Positions 1 through 8,594 of a stretch of DNA of 64,000 nt are shown in pieces (the first letter of the stretch is position 1; every line of letters starts with the position of its first letter). The stretch lies in NCBI RefSeq assembly GCF_011090185.1, contig NZ_JAAFGS010000001.1, positions 310,001-374,000 of the forward strand. Direction: 5' to 3'. The notes below the pieces were generated by a model, which had not been told where the DNA came from, did no database searches, and was given only the letters and a program-made list of their open reading frames with translations. The position numbers and the translations under genes are program-made. The stretch is from Saccharibacillus alkalitolerans (GTDB lineage Bacteria; Bacillota; Bacilli; Paenibacillales; Paenibacillaceae).

Positions 1-1687
1 CGCTGCGGACGGTGGAGAGGCGGTGGGCGATCACGATGCCGGTCTTGCCGGTCAGCAGCGACCGCATCGCCTGCTGCACATAATGCTCGGACCGCGTATC
101 CAGCGCGGAGGTCGCTTCGTCGAGGATGACGATCGGCGGGTTCTTGAGCAGTACCCGGGCGATGGCGATGCGCTGTTTTTCCCCGCCGGAGAGCTTGATG
201 CCGCGGTTGCCGACAAGCGTATCGTAGCCGTCCGGCAGCGACAGGATAAAATCGTGGATATAAGCCGCCCGGCAGGCGTCGATCATCCGCCGCTCGTCGG
301 CATTTTCGTCGGCGTACAGCAGATTTTCCCGAATCGTGGCGTTAAACAAGTACGTGTCCTGCGTGACCAGTCCGATATGCGAGCGGAGCGCGTCGAGTTT
401 CAGCGACCGTACATCGGCGCCGCCGATCGACACGATGCCCTTCTCGGCTTCGTACAGTCTCGGAATGAGCTGGGTAATCGTCGTTTTGCCGGCGCCGCTC
501 GGTCCGACAAGCGCCGTAATCGTACCGGGCTCCGCCGCGAAGGAGATCCCCCGCAGCGCCGGCTTGTCCGGCCGGTAAGCGAATTCGACGCCGCGGAACT
601 CGATGCCGCCATCCGGAATGTCGGAAGAAGCGCCGGGGCGGTCGGCGATTTCCGGCACGATGTCGAAATATTCGAAAATGCGCTGAAACAGCGCGACGGA
701 GCGTTTGATTTCGACGTACAAGTTGGTCAGCTGACCGACGGGACCGTAGAGGCGGCCGAGCAGGGCGACGAACGCGATAATTGCGCCGACGGTGATTTCG
801 CCCTGTATGAACAAGTAGCCTCCGTACAAATAGATCAGCATCGGGCCGATCGATCCGAAGGTGCTTACCATCATCATGAACCAGCGTCCGGCCGTCGATT
901 CGCGAATCTGCAGCCGGGTCGTCTCGGCGTTGGCTTTGCGGAAAGCGTCGTATTCGCGGTCGTCGCGCGCAAACAGCTTCATGAGCATATATCCGCTCAA
1001 GCCGAGCGTTTCTTCGGTAATCCGGTTTTGCTCGCCCAATTTCTCCTGGGTTTGCTTGGCGAACTTCCAACGGACGCGGCCCATTCGCCGGGTGGGCGCG
1101 ACGAACAGCGGCAGCACGAACAGACTGAGCACGGCCAGCTTCCAGTTCATGATAAAGAGCGTGACGGAGGTCGTGACGAGAATCAGCACGTTGCTGGCGA
1201 AGCTCACGATCGTGCCGCTGAATACGCCTTGAATGCCGGCGATGTCGCTCGTCATGCGGGTAATCACTTCGCCCTGCTTGACGTTCGAGAAAAAAGACAG
1301 CGGCAGGCTCTGCAGATGGCGGTACATCCGGTTCTTCATATCGTATACGATATGCTGCGAAATATACGAATTCAGGTAGCTTTGCAGCACGCCGAGAGCT
1401 CCCGCCGCGATCGTCGTCGCGAGCGAAGAGAACACGAGGATGGCGAGCAGGCGCAGGTCTTTGTCCGGCAGCGCCCGGTCGACGATCTGCTGGATGAGCA
1501 GGGGCGGAAGCAGACCCAGCAGGGAAGTGACCGTCAACACGGCCAGCACGGCCAGCGTGCGCGTCCGGTAAGGCAGGAAATAAGCGGCGATCCGCCGCAG
1601 CATAGCGGGCGACAAATCCGGTTTTTCGGCATTTTCGTCGAATTTCATACGTCCCATCGAAGGGGTTCCGAATTTGGACATGGGCAT
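1..1687 (-). CDS. ABC exporter, fused permease/ATPase (3' end outside window)
   Basis: Type I ABC exporter half-transporter expected to act as a dimer in the membrane and pump a drug, lipid or peptide. The N-terminal ~330 residues form the six-helix permease. The nucleotide-binding domain shows a Walker A (GPSGAGKT, near 480-510), a signature LSGGEKQR (near 180), a Walker B ending ILDEATSALD (near 120) and the H-loop AHRLS (near 30). ATG at 1687 is chosen because AGGAG lies 7 nt upstream; an ATG at 1681 is the alternative. About 562 codons are visible and the stop lies beyond base 1, so only a short tail is missing. The substrate cannot be read from sequence. The upstream region carries repeated TATACAA motifs that could be an operator. 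Confidence 0.95.
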   Translation of the reverse strand, partial: MPMSKFGTPSMGRMKFDENAEKPDLSPAMLRRIAAYFLPYRTRTLAVLAVLTVTSLLGLLPPLLIQQIVDRALPDKDLRLLAILVFSSLATTIAAGALGVLQSYLNSYISQHIVYDMKNRMYRHLQSLPLSFFSNVKQGEVITRMTSDIAGIQGVFSGTIVSFASNVLILVTTSVTLFIMNWKLAVLSLFVLPLFVAPTRRMGRVRWKFAKQTQEKLGEQNRITEETLGLSGYMLMKLFARDDREYDAFRKANAETTRLQIRESTAGRWFMMMVSTFGSIGPMLIYLYGGYLFIQGEITVGAIIAFVALLGRLYGPVGQLTNLYVEIKRSVALFQRIFEYFDIVPEIADRPGASSDIPDGGIEFRGVEFAYRPDKPALRGISFAAEPGTITALVGPSGAGKTTITQLIPRLYEAEKGIVSIGGADVRSLKLDALRSHIGLVTQDTYLFNATIRENLLYADENADERRMIDACRAAYIHDFILSLPDGYDTLVGNRGIKLSGGEKQRIAIARVLLKNPPIVILDEATSALDTRSEHYVQQAMRSLLTGKTGIVIAHRLSTVRS

Positions 1688-1761
1688 GAACCAACTCCTT
1701 TTGAAATAAAAAATCAAGCAAAATCCCGACAAGCGAATTCGATATGTAAATAGTTTATCAC

Positions 1762-1790
1762 TATACAAAAACGTATACAAGTGTATACAA
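1762..1790. promoter_or_regulatory. Cluster of TATACAA repeats (possible operator/promoter)
   Basis: TATACAA occurs at 1762-1768, 1774-1780 and 1784-1790, and the last two lie inside GTATAC palindromes spaced 10 bp apart (one helical turn). The cluster sits between the divergent ABC exporter and rnhA, about 75 bp upstream of the exporter start. Read on the minus strand, TTGTAT boxes could also serve as -35 elements. GntR-type control is possible but unproven. Confidence 0.35.
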
Positions 1791-1892
1791 AATTCGCGGA
1801 CCTATCGTTTTTGAGCGCGCATTTTCCGGCGCGCGAATCGTTCCGCCCACCATGAAAGGATATGGTTTCCAGCTGTAAGTCTTTGTCTTTTG

Positions 1893-1922
1893 TTGCATTC
1901 TTCCGTGGCCAACATTTATAAT
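1893..1922 (+). promoter_or_regulatory. SigA-type promoter for rnhA
   Basis: TTGCAT at 1893-1898 and a consensus TATAAT at 1917-1922 are separated by 18 bp, with the rnhA start 41 bp downstream. Confidence 0.7.
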
Positions 1923-1962
1923 GAAGTGTTTCACAAAAAAGCTATAACGGTTGGAGGTGCGT

Positions 1963-2607
1963 ATGAGCAAGTCAAAATTTTACGTGGTCTGGGCGGGCAG
2001 ACAGCCCGGCGTCTACGCGACCTGGGCGGAATGCAAGGCGCAGGTAGACGGATTTCCGGGCGCCAGATACAAGTCGTTCGAATCGAGAAGCGCGGCGGAC
2101 GAAGCTTATGCCGGCGGCGCGAAGCCGTACATAAAGTCCGGAGGAGCCGGTGCCGCGAAGAAAGCGGGAAGCCCCGGAGCGGGGAAGAAACCCGTGGGAG
2201 ACATTGACTACAACAGCATCTCGGTTGACGTAGGGACGCGCGGCAATCCCGGACCCGTCGAGTACAAGGGGGTGGATACGGCAACCGGCGAGGTGATCTT
2301 TTCCCATGGACCGATTGCCAAGGGAACGAACAACCTGGGGGAATTTCTCGCGATCGTGCACGCGCTTGCCCATATTCAGCGTGAAGGCAGCGACAAGTCG
2401 GTCTACAGCGATTCCGTCAACGCCATTAAATGGGTCAAGCAGCGCCGGGTGTCGTCCACGCTGCCGCGGGACAAATCGACCGAAGAAATCTGGACGCTGG
2501 TCGATCGGGCGGTACAGTGGCTCGAAACGCATCCATACAGCACGAAAATCCTGAAGTGGGAGACCCGGGATTGGGGAGAAATCAAAGCCGACTATGGACG
2601 GAAATAA
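1963..2607 (+). CDS. rnhA: Ribonuclease H with viroplasmin-type N-terminal domain
   Basis: Cleaves the RNA strand of RNA-DNA hybrids in replication and repair. The first ~45 residues match the caulimovirus viroplasmin/RNase HI N-terminal fold (FYVVWAGRQPGVYATW), which binds hybrids. A basic Ala/Gly/Lys linker follows, then the RNase H domain. Candidate catalytic acids are D in SVDVGTRGNPG, E in NNLGEF, D in VYSDS and D in KADYG near the C-terminus. The ATG at 1963 has GGAGG 5 nt upstream; a TTG at 1951 would overlap that RBS and is rejected. Length is 214 aa. Expressed as a single unit from the promoter at 1893-1922. Confidence 0.93.
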   Translation: MSKSKFYVVWAGRQPGVYATWAECKAQVDGFPGARYKSFESRSAADEAYAGGAKPYIKSGGAGAAKKAGSPGAGKKPVGDIDYNSISVDVGTRGNPGPVEYKGVDTATGEVIFSHGPIAKGTNNLGEFLAIVHALAHIQREGSDKSVYSDSVNAIKWVKQRRVSSTLPRDKSTEEIWTLVDRAVQWLETHPYSTKILKWETRDWGEIKADYGRK

Positions 2608-2685
2608 GACTCCCGGGGCGCTTGCCAAATTGCGCCGTACCCTCAAACGTGCTAGTATAATTTCTAACGTTTACCGGACCGCCAG

Positions 2686-2718
2686 GCCGGCTCTTGTTCG
2701 CGCGAGAGTCGGCTTTTT
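2686..2718 (+). terminator. Intrinsic terminator after rnhA
   Basis: Nine-base-pair stem (GCCGGCTCT at 2686-2694 with AGAGTCGGC at 2705-2713) followed by five T. A TATAAT box lies 25 bp before the stem (2656-2661) without a well-spaced -35. Confidence 0.75.
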
Positions 2719-2823
2719 GACCGTTTTGGGGCGTTCGGAGCGCAAGCGCAATTTTCGGGTAATGAAGGCCGGGACGAATTTCTTTCATGCCGCAACAGGA
2801 AATTTTGTAAAGGAGCGAAGCGA

Positions 2824-3492
2824 ATGTTTGGCAACGATTGGGATGAGGTACTGAAAGACGAGATCCGTCAACCGTACTTTAAGGAGTTGATGCATCGGGT
2901 CGAGGAAGAATACCGGACGCATACCGTGTATCCGCCGGAACCGCTTTTATTTCAGGCGCTGAAGCTGACCCCTTTTGCCGCCGTCAAGGCCGTTATTCTC
3001 GGCCAGGATCCTTACCACGGCCCGGGACAAGCCCATGGACTCAGCTTCTCCGTCCTGCCGGGCGTACGGATTCCGCCTTCGCTGAGAAATATGTACAAGG
3101 AGCTGACTTCGGACCTTGCGATTGCGGCCCCGGACCACGGCTGCCTGATCCACTGGGCGGAGCAGGGCGTGCTGCTGCTTAACACCGTATTGACCGTACG
3201 GGAGGGCAAGGCGGCTTCGCATCAAAAATTGGGATGGCAGCGTTTTACCGATGCGGTGATCCGGTCCATCGGCGAAAGGGAGCGGCCCGCGGTATTCATC
3301 TTGTGGGGAGCCCACGCCCAGAAAAAAGAAGCGCTGATCGACACGGATCGCCATGCCGTGTTGAAGTCCGTGCATCCGAGTCCTTTGTCGGCGCGGGGCG
3401 GATTTTTCGGAAGCCGTCCTTTTACGAAGACGAACGATTACTTGAAATCTCACGGCATCCAGCCGATAAATTGGGAAATACCGTCGCTGTAA
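2824..3492 (+). CDS. ung: Uracil-DNA glycosylase (family 1)
   Basis: Removes uracil from DNA as the first step of base-excision repair. The 222-residue protein carries the water-activating motif GQDPYH (near residue 60), the Ser/Pro loop PPSLRNM, the uracil-binding VLLLNTVLTV segment and the C-terminal HPSPLSA motif. ATG follows AAAGGAG with normal spacing. The length is typical of the family. The next gene begins 23 bp after the stop, so they are probably co-transcribed. Confidence 0.97.
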   Translation: MFGNDWDEVLKDEIRQPYFKELMHRVEEEYRTHTVYPPEPLLFQALKLTPFAAVKAVILGQDPYHGPGQAHGLSFSVLPGVRIPPSLRNMYKELTSDLAIAAPDHGCLIHWAEQGVLLLNTVLTVREGKAASHQKLGWQRFTDAVIRSIGERERPAVFILWGAHAQKKEALIDTDRHAVLKSVHPSPLSARGGFFGSRPFTKTNDYLKSHGIQPINWEIPSL

Positions 3493-3515
3493 GCGATTGC
3501 CCGGAGGTGTGCGCT

Positions 3516-3929
3516 TTGAAACATTGGGTAGGAAAGAAAGTGGTAGTCGACAACGGCGGACCGTATCAGACGAAGCGCTACGGGACTTTGATCCGCTGGA
3601 ACGACAAAGAGCAGTATATCGTGCTCAGCCCCGGCGGCGTCCGGATCGGAATGAAGGACATTATGTCGATCCGGGAAATCGACGTTCTTCCGCAGGAAAG
3701 CCGCGAAGCCGCGGGGCGTTCGAACTCCATCGGTTATGTCATGAAGACGATGCGGCAGTTCGAACACGCCATCTTGTTCGGCTCGGAAGTGATGATCTGG
3801 GAAGGCGACAAGCTGCTGGCTCGGCGAGCGCGTCTGACCAAGCATAACGACCAGACCGTCACGTTGGAAGACGGAACGGTACTGGACAAGCGGGAGCACC
3901 GCTTCATCGTTCGTTCGTTCCGCGGCTGA
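3516..3929 (+). CDS. Conserved protein of unknown function
   Basis: A 137-residue soluble protein with no family I can name. It begins HWVGKKVVVDNGG, looks rich in beta strand, has two half-similar segments (IVLSPGGVRIGMKDI and VTLEDGTVLDKREH) and a basic middle region. The arrangement resembles small beta-barrel or Sm-like folds, but that is only an impression. The start is a TTG at 3516, 8 nt after GGAGG; a GTG at 3507 would overlap the RBS. It follows ung by 23 bp and is probably in the same transcript, ending at the strong hairpin at 4049-4090. Confidence 0.75.
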   Translation: MKHWVGKKVVVDNGGPYQTKRYGTLIRWNDKEQYIVLSPGGVRIGMKDIMSIREIDVLPQESREAAGRSNSIGYVMKTMRQFEHAILFGSEVMIWEGDKLLARRARLTKHNDQTVTLEDGTVLDKREHRFIVRSFRG

Positions 3930-4048
3930 GACTGAAGTCGCCAAACAGCCTGTTCGACACGCGAATCGGTCGGCCGGAGCATTCGGCTAACAGACCGACA
4001 ATCGACCGATAGGCAGACCGAGGCGGACGCATCAAAACGGATAGACGG

Positions 4049-4090
4049 GCCCCGAAAGCCGACCGCAACTCGTCGGCTTTCGGGGCTTTT
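4049..4090 (+). terminator. Strong intrinsic terminator
   Basis: Perfect 15-bp stem (4049-4063 with 4072-4086), 8-nt loop, then TTTT. It closes the ung transcript. Confidence 0.9.
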
Positions 4091-4118
4091 GTGCTGCTCC
4101 GAAACAGAGCGCTATAAT
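4089..4118 (+). promoter_or_regulatory. Promoter for the YfcE-type phosphodiesterase
   Basis: TTGTGC (4089-4094), 18-bp spacer, TATAAT (4113-4118). It starts inside the T-tract of the preceding terminator. Confidence 0.6.
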
Positions 4119-4169
4119 GGGAGAAGGAACGCGGCCGAAGGCTGCGCAGCATGAAGGAGGAGAAGACGG

Positions 4170-4721
4170 ATGAAAAAATTGGCGATCATTTCGGATATTC
4201 ACGGTTCGGCGGCCGGACTGCAGCGGGCATTGGAGCAGGCGGACCGCGAAGGGGCGGAGCGCATTCTGCTTCTAGGCGACCTGCTGTATCACGGGCCGCG
4301 CAATCCGCTGCCGGAAGGCTATGACCCTCAGGAGGTTGCCCGGCTGCTGAATTCGCGCAAGACGCAGGTCGTCGGCGCGGTGCGCGGCAACTGCGACGCG
4401 GAAGTCGACCAGATGCTGATCGGATTCGCAGTCATGGGCGAATACGCCGTTCTGCTGCACGAGGAGCGAAAAATGTTCGTCACGCACGGCCACCATCGCC
4501 GCATGGACGATCTGCCCGACCTGCTGCCGGGAGACGTATTCATGCAGGGACATACGCATATCCCGGTCGCCGAGACGCGCGGCGGCATCCATTTGTTCAA
4601 TCCCGGCTCGGTATCGCTGCCCAAGGGCGGTTATCCGCCGTCTTACGGCCTGCTGGACGGGAGCGGGCTTGCGGTCAAAGGGCTGGACGGCGCGGAGATC
4701 ATGAGGCTGGAGTTGGCCTGA
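4170..4721 (+). CDS. yfcE: YfcE-type metallophosphodiesterase
   Basis: Calcineurin-like phosphoesterase of the YfcE/MJ0936 type, which hydrolyses phosphodiester model substrates in a metal-dependent way; the physiological substrate is not known. All metal-binding motifs are visible: DIHG (residues 9-12), GDLLYHGPRN, GNCD, THGH and GHTH. The 183-aa length matches the family. The start has GAAGGAGG upstream. It is monocistronic between the promoter at 4089 and the hairpin at 4730. Confidence 0.93.
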   Translation: MKKLAIISDIHGSAAGLQRALEQADREGAERILLLGDLLYHGPRNPLPEGYDPQEVARLLNSRKTQVVGAVRGNCDAEVDQMLIGFAVMGEYAVLLHEERKMFVTHGHHRRMDDLPDLLPGDVFMQGHTHIPVAETRGGIHLFNPGSVSLPKGGYPPSYGLLDGSGLAVKGLDGAEIMRLELA

Positions 4722-4729
4722 CAAGCGAA

Positions 4730-4760
4730 GAAGCCGGAAGCTGCCGCTTCCGGCTTCTTG
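4730..4760 (+). terminator. Terminator after yfcE
   Basis: Twelve-base-pair perfect stem (4730-4741 with 4746-4757) with a TGCC loop, followed by TTGCGTTT. The opposing GNAT gene ends nearby, so it may also block convergent transcription. Confidence 0.8.
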
Positions 4761-4791
4761 CGTTTAAGCGTTCGCCGCCTGAAGCGGCAGC

Positions 4792-5238
4792 CTACAGCTC
4801 TTTTTCCATCCGAACGTGCAGAATCCCGGCATCGTAAAAAGGTTCGCCGGGAACGGTTCGGTAGCCGAGCGAGAGGTAAAACTTTTCGGCATGGCACTGA
4901 CTGTCCAGGACGGCGCGGCGGTAGCCGGACCGGCGCGCCGAGTCTTCGAGCGCCGTCATCAGCGCGCGGCCGACTCCCTGCCCGCGATAGGCCGAACGAA
5001 CGGCTACGCGCTGCATCTTGGCGGCTCCGTCTTTGTAAGGCGTGAAGCGTCCCGCCGCCGCGTCGCCGTTTTCGGTGCTCAGCAAAACGTGTCCGGCGGA
5101 AGAGCCGATGGCGTCGTAAGCATCGATTTCCAATTCTTCGGGTACCTGCTGCTCCTCGATAAACACTTCGCGCCGCACGGCGAGGCAGCGCTGGAGCTGG
5201 TCTTCGTTTTCGATCGTCACAACTGTCAAGTTCTCCAT
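4792..5238 (-). CDS. GNAT family N-acetyltransferase (YjcF/ElaA-like)
   Basis: A 148-aa acetyl-CoA-dependent transferase. The N-terminal part (VRREVFIEEQQVP) is typical of the YjcF/ElaA subgroup, and the acetyl-CoA pyrophosphate loop is RGQGVGRAL. The acceptor is unknown. ATG at 5238 follows AGGAGGGG. A TATAAT box on the minus strand at 5316-5321 may be its -10. Single-gene unit converging on yfcE. Confidence 0.9.
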   Translation of the reverse strand: MENLTVVTIENEDQLQRCLAVRREVFIEEQQVPEELEIDAYDAIGSSAGHVLLSTENGDAAAGRFTPYKDGAAKMQRVAVRSAYRGQGVGRALMTALEDSARRSGYRRAVLDSQCHAEKFYLSLGYRTVPGEPFYDAGILHVRMEKEL

Positions 5239-5372
5239 GGGAACCCCTCCTGTCGCGTTTTACTGCCGAACGGGCTTAATGGATTTTGGTCGTTCTGCCC
5301 GCGGCTCGAACCCTCATTATAACCAAGCCGGCAGCGAAAATCCACGGTTCCGATTCTCGCGCTGCGCGGTCG

Positions 5373-5397
5373 GTTGAAACGGCGGCAATGAGGTTAA
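5373..5397 (+). promoter_or_regulatory. Possible general-stress (SigB-like) promoter
   Basis: GTTGAA (5373-5378), 13-bp spacer, GGTTAA (5392-5397), loosely like the SigB pattern GTTTAA-N13/15-GGGTAT. The downstream gene is a YflT/GsiB-era stress protein relative, controlled by SigB in Bacillus subtilis. Paenibacillaceae usually lack SigB, so this is weak. Confidence 0.2.
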
Positions 5398-5461
5398 TAG
5401 GGGGAAGGGAAGGAAGCGAGACGCATTCCACCAAGAACCGAAGAGACAGGAGGAACTCATT

Positions 5462-5953
5462 ATGACCAATCGAATCATTATCGGCGTATTTCCGACCGAA
5501 CAGGCGGCGCTCGACGCCGTTCAACAGTTGAAGACGCAGGGAGTCGGCAGCGACAAGATTACCATCATCGGCCGGAACCCGGAGCATATCGAAGAGATCA
5601 GCGAAGATACGAATCTGAACTCTCCGGAATCGAATACGAAGCCGGAAGAGTCGAAAGGATTCCTGAACAGCATTCGCGATACATTCAGTTCTTCGGGCGA
5701 GAGCGAATTCACGAACGTCGGCCCTTACGTCGCGGCCGGACCTTTGGCGAAGAAGTTCATCGGCTCGGACACGTACTACGGCGGCAACGGCTGGAGAGAC
5801 GACTTCACCGCGCTCGGCTTCAGCGAAGAAGAAGCCGAAAAGTACGATAAAGCGATGGAGGGCGGCTCGATCCTGCTGCTGCTGGAAGAGACGTCGGGAG
5901 ATCTCGGCGCCATTCGCAGCATTCTCGGTACGTCGGCGAATACAAGCGAATAA
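5462..5953 (+). CDS. General stress protein 17M-like (YflT domain)
   Basis: A 163-residue protein whose first ~45 residues (IIIGVFPTEQAALDAVQQL...GVGSDKITIIGRN) match the heat-induced YflT/general stress protein 17M domain. This predicts a small alpha/beta dimer of unknown biochemical role. The remainder is acidic and glycine-rich, with a second compact segment (FTALGFSEEEAEKYDKAM) common to these proteins. ATG follows a good AGGAGG. Monocistronic, ending at the terminator at 5977-6004. Confidence 0.85.
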   Translation: MTNRIIIGVFPTEQAALDAVQQLKTQGVGSDKITIIGRNPEHIEEISEDTNLNSPESNTKPEESKGFLNSIRDTFSSSGESEFTNVGPYVAAGPLAKKFIGSDTYYGGNGWRDDFTALGFSEEEAEKYDKAMEGGSILLLLEETSGDLGAIRSILGTSANTSE

Positions 5954-5976
5954 CGGATTTCCGTTGTTCGCAAACG

Positions 5977-6004
5977 ACCGGAACTTTTTGTTCCGGTTTT
6001 TTGT
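5977..6004 (+). terminator. Terminator after the YflT-like gene
   Basis: Eight-base-pair stem ACCGGAAC/GTTCCGGT with a TTTTT loop and a T-rich tail. Confidence 0.85.
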
Positions 6005-6104
6005 TGTCGGAATTTATGTAATAAAAAGTAAAAAACAACTAAGCAACAACAAGCGGGGGGCCGATATAAGGAATATCCTTACTCTGTCCCGGAGGCCGCA
6101 GAAC

Positions 6105-8417
6105 ATGACATACAAAAAAACTTTTTACGGAATCTCTGCGGGTTACCTCGTTCTTTTCTTTTTTTTATCCCGTCTGTACCAAGGGAACGAGACCGCGCTT
6201 AAATGGATCGGTCATTTGAATATCGTTCCGATGCTGATCTGCACGCTGCTGTTGATTGGCGTATGGAGACGTTCGGCGCCGGAAAACCGCCTCTTCTGGC
6301 TGTTTAACGCAAGCAGCGGCTTTTTCTATCTGCTTTCCCTTCTCCTGCTGCTCGCCGATACGCTGTTTGACTCCGTTTCCCTGCCTTCTCCGAGTTTGGC
6401 GGACCTTTTTTGGCTGGCGGAAGGAGGGGCCCTGTTTTTTGCGCTGCTTGTCGTCGTGTATCAGCGGTTGAAAAGTCTCCGTCTGATGCAGTACCTGCTG
6501 GACGCTTCGATCTTTATGTCGACGACCGTCGTATTCAGTTGGAGCCTGATCATCGAACCGATGTTCAAATCTTCCCTGCAGGACAGCCTTTGGCTTCCCG
6601 TACTCGTGAATTTGAGCTACCCGATCATTGACCTGGGGAATCTGTTTTTGCTCAGCCTGCTGTTGTTCGCCAACCAATCGATCGGCGGCCGCCGGACGGA
6701 CACGGCTTTTCTGGCCAGTGTGCTGCTGCTGACGATCGGTGACTCGGTGTATCTCTATATGCAGTTGAACGGGACTTATCTGCTCGGCAGCCCGATCGAC
6801 GCCACCTGGACGGCTTCCGTTCTTCTGCTGGCCGCATCCGGCTTGGAATCGCTGCGAAAAGAGACGGAGCGCCGAACGAATCGGGTATCGGGAGCGCTGG
6901 CGGTTCGGCTGAGATGGATTCGAAGACTGCTGCCTTACGTCAGTCTGGTAGCTTTGTTCGCGATCATTTTGGAAGAACTGTCGGAATTCAATGTCATGGT
7001 GCTGGGCAGCGCTTTGGCCGTCCTGCTTATTATCGCCCGGCTTATTTTGACCTTTATCGAGAACGATTATCTGCTGAACAGACTGAGCCACACGGCGGAG
7101 GTCAAGGAACACGAAGCCAATCACGATTCGCTGACGGGCCTGCCCAACCGCAGAAAATTCGATGCCAAGCTGCGCGAAGCCGTAGAGCAGGCAGGCGAAG
7201 AACGGAAGCAGCTGGCTCTGCTGTTTTTCGACCTCGATCGCTTCAAGCACATTAACGACAGCATGGGGCATACCGCGGGGGACCGCCTGCTGCAGATCGT
7301 GGCCGAGCGGCTGCGTGAATATATCCCAGTATCCCGGCTGCTTGCCAGACAGGGGGGCGACGAGTTTATCGTGCTGGTCGATCCGCTCGAAGGAGAGATT
7401 GAAGCTTACCGGACGATTGCCGCGATCGAAGAGGTGTTCAAGAAGCCGGCGCTGGTCGGAGGGACGGCGCTGTACGTGACGGCGAGCATCGGCGTCGCCT
7501 TGTATCCGCGCGACGGACTGACGGCGGACGAATTGATGCGAAGCGCGGACATGGCCATGCACGAAGCCAAGAAGAACCGGCATCAAAAGAGTTTGTTCTT
7601 CGAACCGAGCTTCGGCGAGCGTCTGGCTTACAAAGTCGAACTGGAGCACGAAATGCGAGGCGCGATCGAACGCGGCGAGATCTCGCTGCACTATCAGCTT
7701 CAAAAAAATATCCAGACCTGCACGGTCGTGGGCGTGGAAGCGTTGATCCGCTGGAACCATCCGGTACTCGGCCTTATATCCCCCGCCGAATTCATTCCGG
7801 TCGCGGAAGAAACCGGAATGATCATTCCTATTGGCGAGTGGGTATTCAAGACGGCCTGCCTGCAGCAGATAAGCTGGGAACAATCGGGCTTCGGATCGCT
7901 GCGGATGAGCGTGAACGTCTCGCCGTATCAATTCCAGGACGAATTGTTCGTGGAAAAAATTTTGCACACGCTCCGCGAAACCGGCGTCGATCCGTATCAG
8001 GTCACGATCGAAGTGACGGAATCGCTGGCCATCCGGGATGTCGAAAAAGTATCGATGCAGCTTCGGCTGCTGCGCGAGTCGGGAATCCGGATCGCGATCG
8101 ACGATTTCGGAACCGGTTATGCTTCGCTGAAATATTTGCGCACGTTCGAGCCTCATCTGCTGAAGATCGACCGGTTTTTCGTGGACGGGATCGACCGCGA
8201 AGAAGAGAGGGGCAATATGGTGCGGGCCATCATCGCGATCGGCCGAAGCCTGAACATGGAAGTGCTGGCCGAAGGCGTGGAGACGGAAGAGCAGCTGCAG
8301 TTTCTGCGAACCGCCGGCTGCGACGAAGTGCAGGGTTACTACCTCAGCCGCCCTCTGCCCGCCGAAGGCGTGGAAAAGCTGTTGAACGACCGCACCGCGA
8401 TGCCGGGGACGGCCTGA
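6105..8417 (+). CDS. Membrane GGDEF-EAL cyclic-di-GMP protein
   Basis: A 770-residue bifunctional-type c-di-GMP enzyme. Roughly the first 330 residues hold about eight to ten hydrophobic helices, a membrane sensor without a domain I can name. A GGDEF domain follows (DSLTGLPNRR near 342, active-site GGDEF near 416), then an EAL domain (EALIRW near 544, NVSPYQFQ, IEVTES, IDDFGTGYASLK, LKIDRFF, AEGVET). The residues before GGDEF read RLLARQ, so the inhibitory RxxD site is absent. Both catalytic signatures look intact, so direction of activity cannot be assigned. ATG at 6105 has GGAGG 9 nt upstream. Monocistronic. Confidence 0.95.
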   Translation: MTYKKTFYGISAGYLVLFFFLSRLYQGNETALKWIGHLNIVPMLICTLLLIGVWRRSAPENRLFWLFNASSGFFYLLSLLLLLADTLFDSVSLPSPSLADLFWLAEGGALFFALLVVVYQRLKSLRLMQYLLDASIFMSTTVVFSWSLIIEPMFKSSLQDSLWLPVLVNLSYPIIDLGNLFLLSLLLFANQSIGGRRTDTAFLASVLLLTIGDSVYLYMQLNGTYLLGSPIDATWTASVLLLAASGLESLRKETERRTNRVSGALAVRLRWIRRLLPYVSLVALFAIILEELSEFNVMVLGSALAVLLIIARLILTFIENDYLLNRLSHTAEVKEHEANHDSLTGLPNRRKFDAKLREAVEQAGEERKQLALLFFDLDRFKHINDSMGHTAGDRLLQIVAERLREYIPVSRLLARQGGDEFIVLVDPLEGEIEAYRTIAAIEEVFKKPALVGGTALYVTASIGVALYPRDGLTADELMRSADMAMHEAKKNRHQKSLFFEPSFGERLAYKVELEHEMRGAIERGEISLHYQLQKNIQTCTVVGVEALIRWNHPVLGLISPAEFIPVAEETGMIIPIGEWVFKTACLQQISWEQSGFGSLRMSVNVSPYQFQDELFVEKILHTLRETGVDPYQVTIEVTESLAIRDVEKVSMQLRLLRESGIRIAIDDFGTGYASLKYLRTFEPHLLKIDRFFVDGIDREEERGNMVRAIIAIGRSLNMEVLAEGVETEEQLQFLRTAGCDEVQGYYLSRPLPAEGVEKLLNDRTAMPGTA

Positions 8418-8439
8418 ATCGGGCTTCAGCCGACATTCG

Positions 8440-8472
8440 AAAGACCGCCGTCATCGACGAGCGGTCTTTTTT
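8440..8472 (+). terminator. Terminator after the GGDEF-EAL gene
   Basis: Nine-base-pair stem AAAGACCGC/GCGGTCTTT followed by T residues. Confidence 0.85.
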
Positions 8473-8531
8473 GTTGATAAACAATCCATAAAAGACGCAA
8501 AGAAACCAATCGTATTGAAAAAAGATGATAT

Positions 8532-8558
8532 TGCCTAATACTTCCTCGTGATATAATT
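8532..8558 (+). promoter_or_regulatory. Extended -10 promoter for the stalk-domain gene
   Basis: TATAAT at 8553-8558 preceded by TG (8550-8551), an extended -10. TTGCCT at 8532-8537 gives a short 15-bp spacer. Confidence 0.55.
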
Positions 8559-8594
8559 ACTTAGCAAGCAAAAAGGAATCAGGGGGAGTTTGAA

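Noticed and set aside
23-1753. A 576-codon plus-strand frame over the ABC exporter
   Set aside because: Opposite-strand shadow; the minus strand carries Walker A, signature and Walker B motifs.
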